A stretch of 64,000 nucleotides of DNA from Perognathus longimembris pacificus (GCF_023159225.1 NC_063174.1:33377983-33441982); one strand, 5' to 3'. Numbered from the stretch's first letter, positions 20,656 through 31,917 are shown. Notes: a model not told the origin generated them from the sequence alone. A program made the numbers and translations.

Positions 20656-21199
20656 CTGGTAACTAGCAACTTGCTTTTTCCTCTCACAGGGCTAGAGTTT
20701 GCATGTTCTGTGGAAAAAATAAGTAGAAGTGGTGTAAAAGCATTTTACATTTGCAAGATCAGAGCATCTGCACTTTTTTTTTTAAAAACAGGAAAATATA
20801 CAATATGAAATCTCCAACTCTTTTCTGTCCATTATTACTGAAATGGACAAGTTGGTGAAACACTACCTACAGATTATATGGAATAAATCACTTTGGTTCA
20901 GTAGTAGGGAGGGCATTATGCAATACTTCCCAGCACTGCCCTGGCTAGGATATTTTATGGCCAAGGCCTTTGGGCCCCTCCTCCCCAGCTAGACAGCCTG
21001 GCTCCTTAGCATTCCCCTCAGGAGATAGGGTGGAAGCACATAGCTCCACTTTCTAAACGTAGAGGGCAGCTGAAAGTCCTAGTTGGCCTCTCTGGGCAAC
21101 CACAGGCGCCAATAAATCAGCCACAGGCGATTCTCTCCTTCCCTTCCCGGCTTGAAGTGGGAGCTCAATATACGCAAAAGCACACTGACTAGACTTGAA
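20656..21199. other. ZBTB25 intron 1, unique sequence
   Basis: Nothing recognisable apart from a modest rise in GC at 20930-21160. Confidence 0.4.
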
Positions 21200-21300
21200 A
21201 GATAAGTGATCTAGGCTTAAATTCCTCTGCAAATGATTACATCAGCACAGTCAGGTAAATCTCTCTGACCTCATTTCCTCAGGCTCGTAACTTTATTTGT
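21200..21300 (+). mobile_element. MIR SINE fragment
   Basis: AGTCAGGTAAATCTCTCTGACCTCATTTCCTCA fits the MIR core in plus orientation. Confidence 0.5.
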
Positions 21301-21331
21301 AACAGAGACAAGATCTCTTTCTCTCCCTTTT

Positions 21332-21522
21332 TCTTGCTAGTGCTGGAGCTTGTATTCAGGGCCCGGGCACTGCCCCTGAGCTTTTGTTCAAGGCTAGCAC
21401 TCTACCACTTGAGCCACAGTGCCAATTCTGGCTTTTTCAGTTTATGTGGTGTTGAGGAATCGAACCCAGGGCTTCATGCATGCTAGGCAAGCACTCTACC
21501 ACTAAGCCACATTCCCAGCCCA
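21332..21522 (-). mobile_element. Older IDL-Geo SINE
   Basis: Minus strand; ID half carries GCATGCTAGGCAAGCAC as in ancestral ID. Confidence 0.9.
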
Positions 21523-22569
21523 CCTTCTCTTTTTAGTAAGATTTTAAAATTCACCTATGAAAGCAGCTGGAATGGAAGTTGGCCCACTGAAGGTACTTTG
21601 TAAGTGTCAACCAAAGAGAAGAATTCATCTTTAGTATATCCCAAAAGACATTTAGGGTAGGTCTGGGCTAAAAGGTAGGGTGGGTCTTGTGGATTCCCTT
21701 CCTGTTTTCTTGCTCTCTATCCCCTGATGTTTAAGACTTCCAGATGGCATTTCTAGCCATCAGAACTGAGTTCAAGTCTACCACATCAGCAGCACTCCAT
21801 AATGGATAAAGGAGTCTTCCTTTACCTTTAACTCAAACACATCCAGACTGCTAAAGAGAATCTGATGCCTTAACCTAAAGAAACAACCAGCTGTCTATGA
21901 TTCTTACAGACACCAGGACTGAAGAGATGTGTGGGAAGGGAACTGGATGGGAGAATGGGTTCCAAAATCATTACACACAGCCTATCCAAGAAACCAGGCC
22001 ACCTCAACTGGCCAAACTCGATTTCTCAGTGAACTTGCGAAATTTTCAAGACAAGTGTAATCACCTCTTGTGGATACATTGCCCAGAGCAGGTTAAACTG
22101 GCATTTCATTCTTGGTACTGTGGGGAATGCCATGACAAAAGTGACTGCAGACCTCAAATTCAGCTGTTGAGTGGGAAGACCTTGACTAAGCAACAAAGCG
22201 CTCATCAGGTCTGTAAATGAAAAGGATGAACTGGATTTTACCAAAGCTCTAAAATTTGGTGAGATTCTAAAGTTGACAAACTACTATGAGAGGATCAACA
22301 GACCTGCCAATAGGGCTTGAGCTTCAAAGGAAAGAACGCCAAGTTGGATCCCTTTGCTAAGGAGGAATATAAGTGTCAATTTATAAAACGCGGCTGTTAG
22401 CTGCGGTCAGTTTCCAGATACTCTGCTTGGCGTTGCCAAAGCAACTGATAACAGCTTGATTTCTTCAAATAATGAGTGCTAGGAAGGCGATGATAAGATG
22501 GCTCAAGCTTTAAAATGAAACACTGGATTTGCATGGGAGCTAAACATTATAAAACAAAAAACTGCTGGG
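21523..22569. other. Unassigned 1 kb next to the CpG island
   Basis: SINE-free. Several overlapping short open stretches (e.g. 21897-22220 plus, and a 40-codon open run at about 22200-22320) without a family I recognise. Could be an eroded retrocopy or simply intron. Confidence 0.3.
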
Positions 22570-23030
22570 GTGGGTGGGCAGGCCTCCTCTCCTGGAAACT
22601 GGGAGCTCACACCCTGGAGGAGGGAGGTGGGACAGGGGTCGCTACGTCCCCGCGGGTCCCAGCCCGTTCGCGCGGGCCCGGGTGCCCCGGGGAGGCCTCT
22701 CCCGTGCTAGGTCGCACCGGGCCCGCAGCCAAGAGGGCTCCGTGCCTCCGCGGAGGCCCCGCGCGCCATCCCCGCCAGCGTCAGGCCCGGCGGCCCGCAG
22801 TGAAGGACAGCTCTGGGCGACCATTCCGCCCCGCGCTCTGTCGCGGTTGCCATTTTCCTCCTGTGCCCTGACTGACATCTCAATCGGACCAGAAACACCC
22901 TTCTCCCGGCTACTTGCATCGGTCCCGCGACCCGAGCAGCTGCCGCGGCCGCTGCTGCCGCCGCCCCGGGTAGTTCGCGGCGGGAGGGACTGAGCCCAGA
23001 GCAGCCCACAGGGGCTGGGCCGGGACGCTT

Positions 23031-23036
23031 ACCCAG
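23031..23036 (-). other. ZBTB25: Splice donor of ZBTB25 5' noncoding exon
   Basis: On the minus strand CTGG/GTAAGC, with GT at 23032-23031. It is the best minus-strand donor I saw in the island and sits where the human first exon would be. The exon's start (higher coordinate) is not determinable from sequence alone. The intron to the acceptor at 4582 would be about 18.4 kb. Confidence 0.6.
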
Positions 23037-23224
23037 ACTCCGCCGCGGCGGCGGGCCGGCTCCTCCGTGCGGGAGGGGCGGGCTCCCGCGCCGCGCACGG
23101 CACGCAAAGGCGCCGCTCACGCACCCCGGGGCCCGCTCTCGCGCGGCTTCCCGCGCCGGCCGCCGTGCGGTGGAACCACGTGACCGTGCGCCTGCTGGCC
23201 GAGGAACCCGCGGCGCTGGAGCTG

Positions 23225-23258
23225 GTGTGCGTGCGTACGTGCGTGCGTACGTGCGCGC
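23225..23258. repeat. 34-bp strictly alternating purine-pyrimidine tract
   Basis: GTGTGCGTGCGTACGTGCGT and onward to GCGCGC without a break in the alternation; two 12-bp CGTGCGTGCGTA-like units. Z-DNA-prone sequence in the shared promoter. Confidence 0.85.
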
Positions 23259-24239
23259 CAGCCCTCCGGAGTGGCCGGGCGGGGGTCGGCTCGCGCTCTG
23301 GGTACCGCCGCCACAAGTCCCCTGTCGTGACTTTAGGCGGAAGCGTGGGGACCAGTCTGAGCGTCACGGGCTCCCCACACACTGCCGCGTGACCCGGGGA
23401 CTTTCCCCGGGGTGTGAAAAAGCACGGGCGCCCCTTCAGTCCGGGCGGGGGCGGGAGGATGCGCCCGCGTGTTCGGCGGGACCGGGGTGAGGGCGCGGGG
23501 CCAGCGAGGCCGAGCTGCGGGTTGGGGAGGCGGGCTGGGCGGGGTGGGGCATGGTGGGGGAAGTGACTCAGGCCCCGAGGCGGACGGGTCCACGGAAGGC
23601 GGGTGGGGGAGGACGTGGGGCATGGGCGCCTCCAGAACACCCGGGGGCGTAGGGCGGGGGAGGGCCCGGCTGCGGAGCCCTGCGGGGCCGGGGTCCGACA
23701 TCTGGGCGGGGTGGGGCAGTGGCCTCGCGCCCTTGGGGAGTCGGGTGGAGCCCCGTGCCTTCCAGCTGTGCAATCAGGAGTACGTCCCCAGCTTAGCCAA
23801 GGGAGAGGAGAGAGGGGTGGTCAGGCCGCCCCGCGCCGGCCCCCGCCGTGCGGGCTGTGCCAGCCTCCCCCGCGCCCGACGCAGAAACTTGTTGCAACAA
23901 ACAGGCGACTGCGGGTGCCCCTAGCCGCCAGCGGCGGAGTAGGTGGGCGGGCGAGAGGGAGGGGAAGGCTGGCGGACGCCGCGGCGAGCTGGTGGGCAGA
24001 CCCGGAGTCGCCGCGTAAGCGGGGCCGGCTCAGTGCGGTGCGGCAGGCGCGGCTGTGCGGCAGCGGAAGTCCTTTGTTGCAGCGCAGTCCCTGGCAGAGC
24101 CGGAGCGTCTCCGCGCCGCCCAGCCCGAGCGCCGCGCGCCGCCGCCTCGGCCGCTCGCCGTCCCCGCGCCGCCGCCCGCCTCGCCCGCGGCCGAGTTGCC
24201 TTAAACTCCCTAAAATCTCCGCAGCCCTGGTTCCTGCTG

Positions 24240-24250
24240 CGGCCGGTGAG
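24240..24250 (+). other. ZBTB1: Splice donor of ZBTB1 5' noncoding exon
   Basis: GGCCG/GTGAGT with GT at 24246-24247, a near-consensus donor at the downstream part of the island. It would join to the acceptor at 40855. A weaker alternative, CTG/GTGAGG, is at about 24386. Confidence 0.65.
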
Positions 24251-24990
24251 TATTTGCCAGTTGTGGGGTTAATTTGCGCAACTTTAGCCCGGTCGGGAGG
24301 GCGACGGGCCGCGGGCCTGACAGGAGTGCAGAGCCGGAGCGGCGCCGGCCCCGTGCGGGGAGTCGGAGCGCGGCAGCGGACGCCTGGTGAGGACTCGGCG
24401 ACGGGCGGCTGCGGGCCGCCTGCTCCACGCCGGCGTCCAGGTCCTGAGCGCGCGGCCTTCCCGAGTCGGAGGCGAAGCCCGGCTACCGACGACTTCACGA
24501 ATTAGTTACCGTCCTCCCCCACCCCAACTCCCACCGTCTTTATTTTATTTTATTTTTGAAGGGGGGAGGGGAGGGGGAGGCGGAGGACTCGGTTGATTGA
24601 CGGGCCGGGAGCCCGCTTCTCTCAACTTACAGCTGCGGCTGGGCGGCGGGTGGGAGGGGAAGTGTCCCGGAGCCGAGGCCGCAGACTTGGGCGAGCTCCG
24701 AGGGTGGAGGCGTCCGAGCCGCCGCGCAAATTCTTGCGACGCGCTTTCCCACCCTCCTCCCCTCCCTTCCCCCTCCGGCCGGCACACTCGGGTTTTGTTC
24801 AGTTAAAAAGTAGTAGTTCTGGGGTTCGGGTGCATCTTCTGTGGGAGGAAAGTGTGCGTTCTGCCTCCAGCGGTGGCACTCGCTGAAGTTTTGTTCGTGT
24901 GTCGGGGAGCGCGGTGGCTGTGGATCCGGAGCCGGTGGCGCTCAAGTGTGCCGGCTGGAGCCACTGAATCGAGTGTGCACGCGGCCTGAG

Positions 24991-25227
24991 GGCTTGACAA
25001 CACACTTTTTACATGCTAGGAAGAGGTTAATGAGAGGCCTGGATTTCTGGGGGTAGGGCGTGTGTACGTGTGTGAGGGTGTTTTCTAAGTGCGGAAGGTG
25101 CGCGCAGGTCTCTACTGGTTTCCGTCCCTACGTACAGTGAGCATCAAGACAGGAACGAGTTTCCCTCCGACTTTCGAACCCACACAAGATTCAGAGTCCC
25201 TCCCTCCTCCACCTCCCCTCCCCCCTC
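24991..25227. other. CpG-island shore
   Basis: Falling GC content, no repeat; ends in a C-rich CCTCCCCTCCCCCCTCC tract at 25213-25230. Confidence 0.4.
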
Positions 25228-25331
25228 CCCAAGGGTCTGGCCGTGTAGGCCAGGCTTCGAACTCTTGATCCTCTTTCTTGCCTCAGCGCCCCCATTAGGA
25301 ATTACAGGCACACACCATTACACCCCGACTT
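25228..25331 (-). mobile_element. B1 SINE monomer
   Basis: CAGGCTTCGAACTCTTGATC and TTACAGGCACACACC: ordinary 7SL-derived B1, minus strand, no Geo. Confidence 0.75.
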
Positions 25332-25768
25332 GTGTTCTGATGACACATAATACAATTTAGAATTAATTTTTTGGGACCTGGAGGCACTTTGAAGCAGATT
25401 TGGGAAGAGAGTGCAAATCTGATGATAGCTTTAACTACAGTCTTCTTTGGAATGGAGAAATTTAGATTCTTCGGTAAAATTTCGTCAGTGCAAAACGATG
25501 TGATCAGGAGAAATGTTGAGGATGGAATTACAAGAGGGTGAAGCCTGAATGATGGCTGGTCATCATTCACTCAAAACTTCCTTTTTGAATCAGTTTCTGA
25601 TACCTAAAGTCTCAGTAATAACTGAATGGCTTTGGGAATTACATGACATCCTCTTTAAAGAAACAGGAAATTGAAGCATAGTTTGAGGAGAAAGGCTATT
25701 CCGAAGCCTTTTAATAATCAGTGCCCTAAAGCCTTTGGTTAACAGCATTTGACAGCAAATTTCCAGCA
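25332..25768. other. ZBTB1 intron, unique sequence
   Basis: No repeat or gene seen. Confidence 0.45.
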
Positions 25769-25876
25769 AGTATAATCCCAGTACTTGGGAGGCTAAGGTA
25801 AGAGGATTCAAGTTCCTAGTCATCCTGGGCTACAGAACTGGAGACCATGTCTCAGAAAGAGAGAGAGAGAGACACC
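25769..25876 (+). mobile_element. B1 SINE with GA-rich tail
   Basis: TATAATCCCAGTACTTGGGAG to CATGTCTCAGAAAGAGAG. Confidence 0.75.
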
Positions 25877-26091
25877 AAAATTTCATAATATTAACTCAGG
25901 TTAAACAGTCATTGCCAAAGATTGTTCTTTCCATCTCTGACTGTAGTCTACTTGCTGCGTTTTGGGGTGGAGGTAGTGGGAAGTGAAGAGAGATGGTGCA
26001 TTCTTGTCAGAGAAAAAAGAAACCATGTTTTAATAAGACCTAATGTGGACATCCACCTGCTCTTGACCTTGTATTTTCTGTTGCTGCTGAT

Positions 26092-26200
26092 TTATTTGGA
26101 GACAGAACTTGACTAGGTAGCTCAGTTGGCCTTGAACTTCCCATTCTGCCTGTCTCCCTGGTGCTAGGATTCCAAATCTGCTGCCACTACACCCAGCTTC
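26092..26200 (-). mobile_element. B1 SINE
   Basis: GCTCAGTTGGCCTTGAAC, GTGCTAGGATTCC, CCACTACACCCAGC on the minus strand. Confidence 0.7.
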
Positions 26201-26690
26201 TGACCTTGTATTTCGATTTCATTGTAACTTCTAAATTTTTACTGCTTCCTTCCCCCCCCCCCCCCAACTCTCTGTTCTTTGCAGTCCCATTTCTGTCTAA
26301 AGTGCCTACTTTAAGTCTTGTCCTCTGGTAGGGAGAAATGGGAAGCCTTTCTGCCTAGAAGGAAGGATACTGTTTGAGATAGAAATTCACAGAAAAGTCC
26401 ATAGATTCTTAAGCTATAGTCCGTTGGTTTTATGCATTTAGTCAATGTATATTTTTGAAATGAGTTCACTTTGGTCTCTATAGAAGGTTCTTGCTAACAT
26501 TTCTTATGCTAGAATCTCTGGTGATAAAGTAGTGAGATTGCTTTCTTCTTTGTTCTTAAAGTCTATGTGAACCAAGTTAAGTTACTCATGCCTATTATTT
26601 CTCAAAGTAGAAACACTTTTTAAAAGTTATAAAGTCTGTGGTCATTGTAAAAATTCAACCTAAACTAATATATGAACTACAAAATAATGA
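26201..26690. other. ZBTB1 intron, unique sequence
   Basis: Only a C-run at 26253-26266 stands out. Confidence 0.45.
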
Positions 26691-26882
26691 AGCCTGATGC
26701 CCCTGGCTCACACCAGTAATCCTAGTTACTCAGGAAGTTGAGGTCTGAGGATTGTGGTTCAAAGCCAGCCTGGGCCAGAAAGTTTGTGAGAGTTGTATCT
26801 CCAATTAACCCTCCCAAAAGCCAGAAGAGGAGGTAAGGCTCAGATGGTAGAGTACTAGCTTTGAGCAAAAAAGTTGAGAGAC
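26691..26882 (+). mobile_element. B1-linker-Geo SINE, 3' truncated
   Basis: Stops in Geo at AAAAAAGTTGAGAG, exactly where the next SINE begins. Confidence 0.82.
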
Positions 26883-27103
26883 TAGCCAGGTGTCAGTGGC
26901 TCATGCTAGTTAATGGTAGCAACTCAGGAGGCTGCGAACTGAGGATAGCAATTGTTCAAAGGCAGCCTGGGCAGGAGACTGAAACTCCTGTCTCCATTTT
27001 GTGTTTTTTTTTTTTTTAAAGCTGAAAGTAGAGCTGTGGCTCAAGTGGTAGAACAATACCTTGAGCCAATAAGCTTGTGAGTTCAAGCCCCAGGATGTGT
27101 ATA
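26883..27103 (+). mobile_element. B1-linker-Geo SINE
   Basis: Head AGGTGTCAGTGGCTCATGC; the linker is replaced by a T-run at 27005-27017. Confidence 0.82.
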
Positions 27104-27811
27104 CACACAAATGAAAGTCATTTGAACTCCCACTCCCCAGAGCTAATCACTCAACAGTCAGTTCCTTTTTTTAAGAGAGAGGCACCACTTGAGCATAGTT
27201 ATGCTACTTTGTGCCTGCTCCTACGCCGTCATGTTCCTGGGCTTATGTTCTGTATTACTACTTAGGTCGGTGACAATGGCCAGGTAGATTGTTCTTCATT
27301 GGGCTGATTTAAACCTCTATAGTTAGCTAACAGACATGAGAGTTTATGTGTAATAGAGCTACTATTTTAGGTTTCTTCTCATGCAGTATCTCTTGGTGGC
27401 TGGTCCTCGTTAATGTTAATGTCTGGCCTCTAGTGGATTGATTTGTTCCTTACATTAGCCAGACTGGCTAATAAAAGCCCCTCACAGGTGAAAGTGCCCT
27501 AACTTATAATTAGGAATAAGTATGAATGCATGTTTTGAAGACCTTTCACATGATATCCCTGTGCTGATAGTGGATGGTGGGTCTCCTCCTGATGAGTGTC
27601 CAGAGGTAGCAAGCTGAATATTGTGACAAGGAAATTAGAGGAAAAAGGGAATAAGTGACTGTTGTTTCCAGATGTTGGATGGGAAGGTCTAGGATTGAGG
27701 GGGAGTGCAGGGACTCTGGAATGAATGCCAGTTATAGTAGGCATATATTTAAGATATCTAAATTTACTTTTGTTGGGTATACTTGTATATTAATGACAAG
27801 AGACTGAAGTA
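27104..27811. other. ZBTB1 intron, unique sequence
   Basis: Nothing recognisable. Confidence 0.45.
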
Positions 27812-27824
27812 CAGAATTATTCCT

Positions 27825-28046
27825 GGGGCTGAGAATATGGCCTAATGGTAAAGTGCTCATCTCGTATACATGAGGCCCTGGGTTCGATTCCTCAGCACCA
27901 CATATATAGAAAAAGCCGGAAGTGGCACTGTGGCTCAAGTGGTAGAGTGCTAGCCTTGAGTAAAAAGAAGCCAGGGACCGTGCTCAGGCCCTGAGTTCAA
28001 GCCCCAGGACTGGCAAAAAAAAAAAAAAGAAAAAAGAAAAACAATT
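27825..28046 (+). mobile_element. IDL-Geo SINE with TSD
   Basis: Full copy; TSD AATTATTCCT at 27815-27824 and 28047-28056. Confidence 0.93.
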
Positions 28047-28216
28047 AATTATTCCTTAGGCTCGCATTCATGAAGAATGAACAGTGAACTTTACATTATA
28101 AAAACAAATCCCCCAAATAGTTATAACATTTAACCACAACATTATTTGAGGTGATGATATGGGTGTTGTCTACTCTGTCTTTAAATTTTAAGTAGTTTTC
28201 AAAGTAAAATTTGAAG

Positions 28217-28447
28217 CTTGATGCCAGTGCTCACACCTGTAAACTTAGATGTTCACTAGGGTGAGCTATGAGAATCTTGGTTCCAAGCCAAGCCCGGGCA
28301 GCAAAGTCTATGAGACTCTTAATCTCCAAGTAAGCACCCAAAAACCATGAAGTGGAGCCATGGATCAAGTGGTAGAACACTAACCTTGAGTTTTAGAAAA
28401 GCTCAAGGACTGCACTCAGAACCTGAGTCAAGTCCCAGGACTGGCAT
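28217..28447 (+). mobile_element. B1-linker-Geo SINE
   Basis: Complete but diverged (GTGCTCACACCTGTAAAC head). Confidence 0.82.
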
Positions 28448-28467
28448 AAGTTAAAATAAAATTTGAA

Positions 28468-28541
28468 GACTGAAGCATAGTTCTGTAGCAGAGCACTTGG
28501 CTACCTTGTGGGAGGTCCTAGGTTCCATTCTCAATACTTTA
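28468..28541 (+). mobile_element. Old ID monomer
   Basis: GCATAGTTCTGTAGCAGAG and AGGTTCCATTCTCAATAC. Confidence 0.55.
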
Positions 28542-28611
28542 AGAAAAAAGCAAGTGTGTATGTACATGTGTACATACACACACACACACCAAAGAAAATC
28601 AAGTGAAAATT

Positions 28612-28834
28612 ATTTGTTTATTTTTATTTATTTATTTATTTGCCAGTCCTGGGCTTGGACTCAGGGCCTGAGCATTGTCTGTGGCTTCTTTTTGCTCCAG
28701 GTTAGTACTCTGCCACTTGAGCCACAGTGCCACTTCTGGCCATTTTCTATATATATATGGTGCTGGGGAATTGAACCCAGGGCTTCGTGTATATGAGGCA
28801 AGCATTCTTGCCAGTAGGCCATATTCCCAGCCCC
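28612..28834 (-). mobile_element. IDL-Geo SINE with TTTA-rich tail
   Basis: TSD TCAAGTGAAAATT at 28599-28611 and 28835-28847. The A tail has become a (TAAA)n run on its strand. Confidence 0.93.
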
Positions 28835-29058
28835 TCAAGTGAAAATTTAAAGAATGAAATCAGCTAGATTTTTTTATGGGAGCTGTCTATGTGAGATGTA
28901 TATAATCATTTTTGGAGATAACTGACAAGCTTCAGCCCCCCTTTAAACCTAGTATTAAAGGCAGGCTTGCTCTGGTGGCCTTTAGAGTCAGCTGATGGAA
29001 GAGGAGATGAGAAAAGGACAGAACACTTCCTGCAAGATGGGACATTAAGAATGAGGAT

Positions 29059-29258
29059 CGGGGCTGGGAATATGGCTTAGTGGCAAGCGTGCTTGCCTCA
29101 TATACATGAAGCTAGGTTCGATTTCCCCAGCACCACATATATAGAAAATGGCCATAAGTGGTGCTGTGGTTCAAGTGGCAGAGTGCTAGCCTTGAGCAAA
29201 AAGAAGCCAGGGACAGTGCTCAGGCCCTGAGTCCAAGGCCCAAGACTGGCAAAAAAAA
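29059..29258 (+). mobile_element. IDL-Geo SINE
   Basis: GGGCTGGGAATATGGCTTAG to CAAGACTGGC, tail AAAAAAAATTAAAATAAA. Confidence 0.9.
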
Positions 29259-29439
29259 TTAAAATAAATACACAGTTGGAAAAAAAAAAAGATGTACCAC
29301 CAAAAAATTACTTAAAAAAAAAAAAGATTGAGGAGTGTTAGATTCATGAGAAAAGGTGACTGTAAAAGGCTAAAGGACAGCTCAGTTAAAGCATGACCAA
29401 AAAGAGGGTTGTATGCTTTACAAAAGCTAAATCCTAGGA

Positions 29440-29585
29440 CTTTGAGTCAAGAATCAGGGTTTGAGTCCTATCCTCTACTTGGACTCAATGGAGCAGTTAA
29501 TTTTCATTTCACAAAATGAAAATAATTTTAAAAATGCCTATTAGTGAGATTGTGAGTCAGTTGAATATGAAAAATGCTCTAAGTT
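29440..29585 (+). mobile_element. MIR SINE fragment
   Basis: GACTTTGAGTCAAGAATCAGGGTTTGAGTCC start of MIR; AAAATGAAAATAATT and later core are diverged. Confidence 0.5.
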
Positions 29586-29604
29586 TCAACTATAGGAAAG
29601 TTGT

Positions 29605-29795
29605 TGGGCTGGAAATGTGGTTTAGTGGTAGACTGCTTGCCTAGCATGCATGAAGCCCTGGGTTTGATTCCTCAGTACCACATAAACTGAAAAGGCTGGA
29701 AGTGGCTCAAGTAGTAAGAGTGCTGGCTTTGAGCAAAAGAAGCTCAGGGACAGTGCCCAGGCCCTGAGTTAAAGCCCCTGGACTGGCAACAACAA
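29605..29795 (+). mobile_element. Older IDL-Geo SINE
   Basis: Ancestral ID features (GAAATGTGGTTTAGTGGTAG, GCCTAGCATGCATGAAG), then a shortened Geo. Confidence 0.87.
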
Positions 29796-30038
29796 AAAGT
29801 TATGAAAAATTGCCAAAAAATTGATTAGTAAAATAAAACTTCAACCTTGATTCATTCAAAAACTATCAACTAAGGGTCAAGCAACTATTAGAGGTTCAGG
29901 GTGACCACGCCTTGGTCTCAAGACCTTACTTGGAATAAAGCAGAAGAGCCAAGTAATTACAATGTCTATCTCTAGCATTCCTGCTTGGATGTCACCCTAT
30001 AGTTGCATGTGTAATAGCACAGAACAAAGGCCTCTGCC

Positions 30039-30256
30039 GGGCTGGAAATATGGTCTTAGTGGCAAGAGTGCTTGCCTCATATACATGAAGCCCTAGGTCC
30101 GATTCCTCAGCACCACATACATAGAAAAGGCCAGAAGTGGCGCTGTGGCTCAAATGGTAGAGTTCTAGCCTTGAGCAAAAAGAAGCCAGGGACTGACTGC
30201 TCAGGCCCTGAGTCCAAGGCCCCAAGACTGGCAAAAAAAAAAAAAAAAAAAAAAAA
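30039..30256 (+). mobile_element. IDL-Geo SINE
   Basis: Full copy with a 24-bp A tail; one extra T in GGTCTTAGTGG. Confidence 0.92.
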
Positions 30257-30581
30257 ATCACTAGAAAGGACTCCACCTCCTCTGGGAGATCAGAAAGAAT
30301 TTCCCAAAGAGAATGGGTTAGACATGGAAAACAGAAGCAAAGGAAATAGCTAGAAAAAGGAAGTTTTCGTTGCGTTAGGTAATATGGGATGAAGGGAAAT
30401 CTTAAGAGATTTAAAGCTTAAAAATGAAGCTAGGTTTCTTAAGATGAACACTTTTTATGATCTTGTTTATTGGCTTCATTTGATTGAACTTTACTCATCT
30501 AAGTGAAGTTTTCAAGGTTTTGGTTAAGATTAAACAAGAAAAACCTGGGAGCCAGCCACAAGGTTGGCCATAATACTTTCT

Positions 30582-30808
30582 TTTGTCAGTTCTAGGGCTT
30601 GAACTCAGGGCCTGGGTGCTGTCTTTGAACTTTTTTCCTCAAGGCTAGTACTCTACCACATGAGCCACAGCTCCACTTCTGGCTTTTTGGTGGTTAATTG
30701 GGGATAAGAGTCTCATGACTTTCCTGCCTGAACTGGCTTTGGACCACCACCTCAAATCCCAGCATCCAAAGTTGCTAGGATTACAGGCATGAGCCACTGG
30801 TGCCTGGC
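30582..30808 (-). mobile_element. B1-linker-Geo composite SINE
   Basis: Complete: CAGTTCTAGGGCTTGAAC, GGTGGTTAATTGGGG, GGATTACAGGCATGAGCC. Confidence 0.88.
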
Positions 30809-31199
30809 AGCAATACAATTTCTTTTTTATTTTTAAGTTTTGCTATAAAGATGATACATTGCTGGCTTACTGTTTCATAAGTCAGGTAATGAGTGGATTT
30901 CTTTTTAGGCAGTGTTACCCCTTGCAATAGTTTTCTAAAAGATGTAGGATCTTCTGAAAGAAGGATAATGGATAATCTTCATTATTGTTGAGAGCTGCCT
31001 CACCAGTTACTCATTGAGATCACCACTGAACACTTAATGTTACAAAGTAACAAAGTAAAGAATAAGTAATTCTTCCCCACATGTTGCTCACAGTCTAAGG
31101 GAGACCTACAAATAGATCATTATAGCCATATAGCCAATTCCTACATAGTAGTTTATGACTTACAACACTGCTTCACAAACTCAAAACACTAAGAAAAAC
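30809..31199. other. ZBTB1 intron, unique sequence
   Basis: Nothing recognisable. Confidence 0.4.
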
Positions 31200-31325
31200 T
31201 ACTACCCTCTCTCAGGTAGGGATTGAAGCACAATTGGTTGAGCAACCTACTCAAGGTCACATAAGTGGCAGAGCCAGAATTTGAACCCTGGTGCTTAGTC
31301 TGATTAGTCTGCTTTAGTGCTTACT
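31200..31325 (-). mobile_element. MIR SINE fragment
   Basis: TCAAGGTCACATAAGTGGCAG AGCCAGAATTTGAACCC is the conserved MIR core on the minus strand. Confidence 0.7.
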
Positions 31326-31362
31326 TTATATTGCTCTTTTGGTTATTAACATACAGTGCAGT

Positions 31363-31563
31363 GGGCTGGGAATATGGCCTAGTGGCAAGAGTGCTTGCAT
31401 ATTATACATGAAGCCCTGGGTTCGATTCCTCAGCACCACCTATACAGAAAACGGCCAGAAGTGGCACTGTGGCTCAAGTGGCAGAGTGCTAGCCTTGAGC
31501 AAAAAGAAGCCAGGGACAGTGCTCAGGCCCTGAGTTCAAGGCCCACGACTGGCAAAAACAAAC
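31363..31563 (+). mobile_element. IDL-Geo SINE
   Basis: Full copy; AGTGCAGT repeated at both edges (about 31354 and 31571). Confidence 0.9.
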
Positions 31564-31917
31564 AAAAACATAGTGCAGTAAGTGAAAAAATGAGATGCTA
31601 CATGTTAATTCTGAAACAGCATGAGAGGAAATTGCTACAGAGGCTTTTAGGAGGAGGTAGTATGCTGGTTCTTAGATGATTTGTGGGATATTCACACAGA
31701 AGAACCAGTCAGCATGGGTAACATTTGAGGTTAAGGAAGTTTGATGCAGGAGTAGAAGTAGCCACTATAAGAATAGATGGGTGGGCACTGCATATCTGTG
31801 CCTAGCTAAGGAGTTTATGCTTGAGGACATACAAGAGAGGAATTGTAGCGGGGGACTGACTTGGCCTGGTTTGTGTGTGTGTCTGCCGCGCGCTCATGTG
31901 CATGTGCGCTTGCTTTC

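Larger units (their letters stand above)
22570..24990. promoter_or_regulatory. Bidirectional CpG island promoter ZBTB25/ZBTB1
   Basis: Very CpG-dense, SINE-free 2.4 kb between divergent genes. Contains a donor for a minus-strand exon (23032) and a donor for a plus-strand exon (24246), about 1.2 kb apart, so transcription starts for both genes must lie between or near them. No obvious TATA box. Motifs: E-box CACGTGAC at 23177-23184, YY1-like AAAATGGC on the minus strand at 22856-22849, ETS-like GCGGAAGT at about 24064. Long GC-rich open frames here are not genes. Confidence 0.9.

Noticed and set aside
22515..24886. Many 100-300-codon frames on both strands of the CpG island
   Set aside because: Arg/Pro/Gly/Ala-rich, overlapping on both strands, no domains. 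Expected where GC content makes stop codons rare; the region is better explained as promoter and 5' exons.
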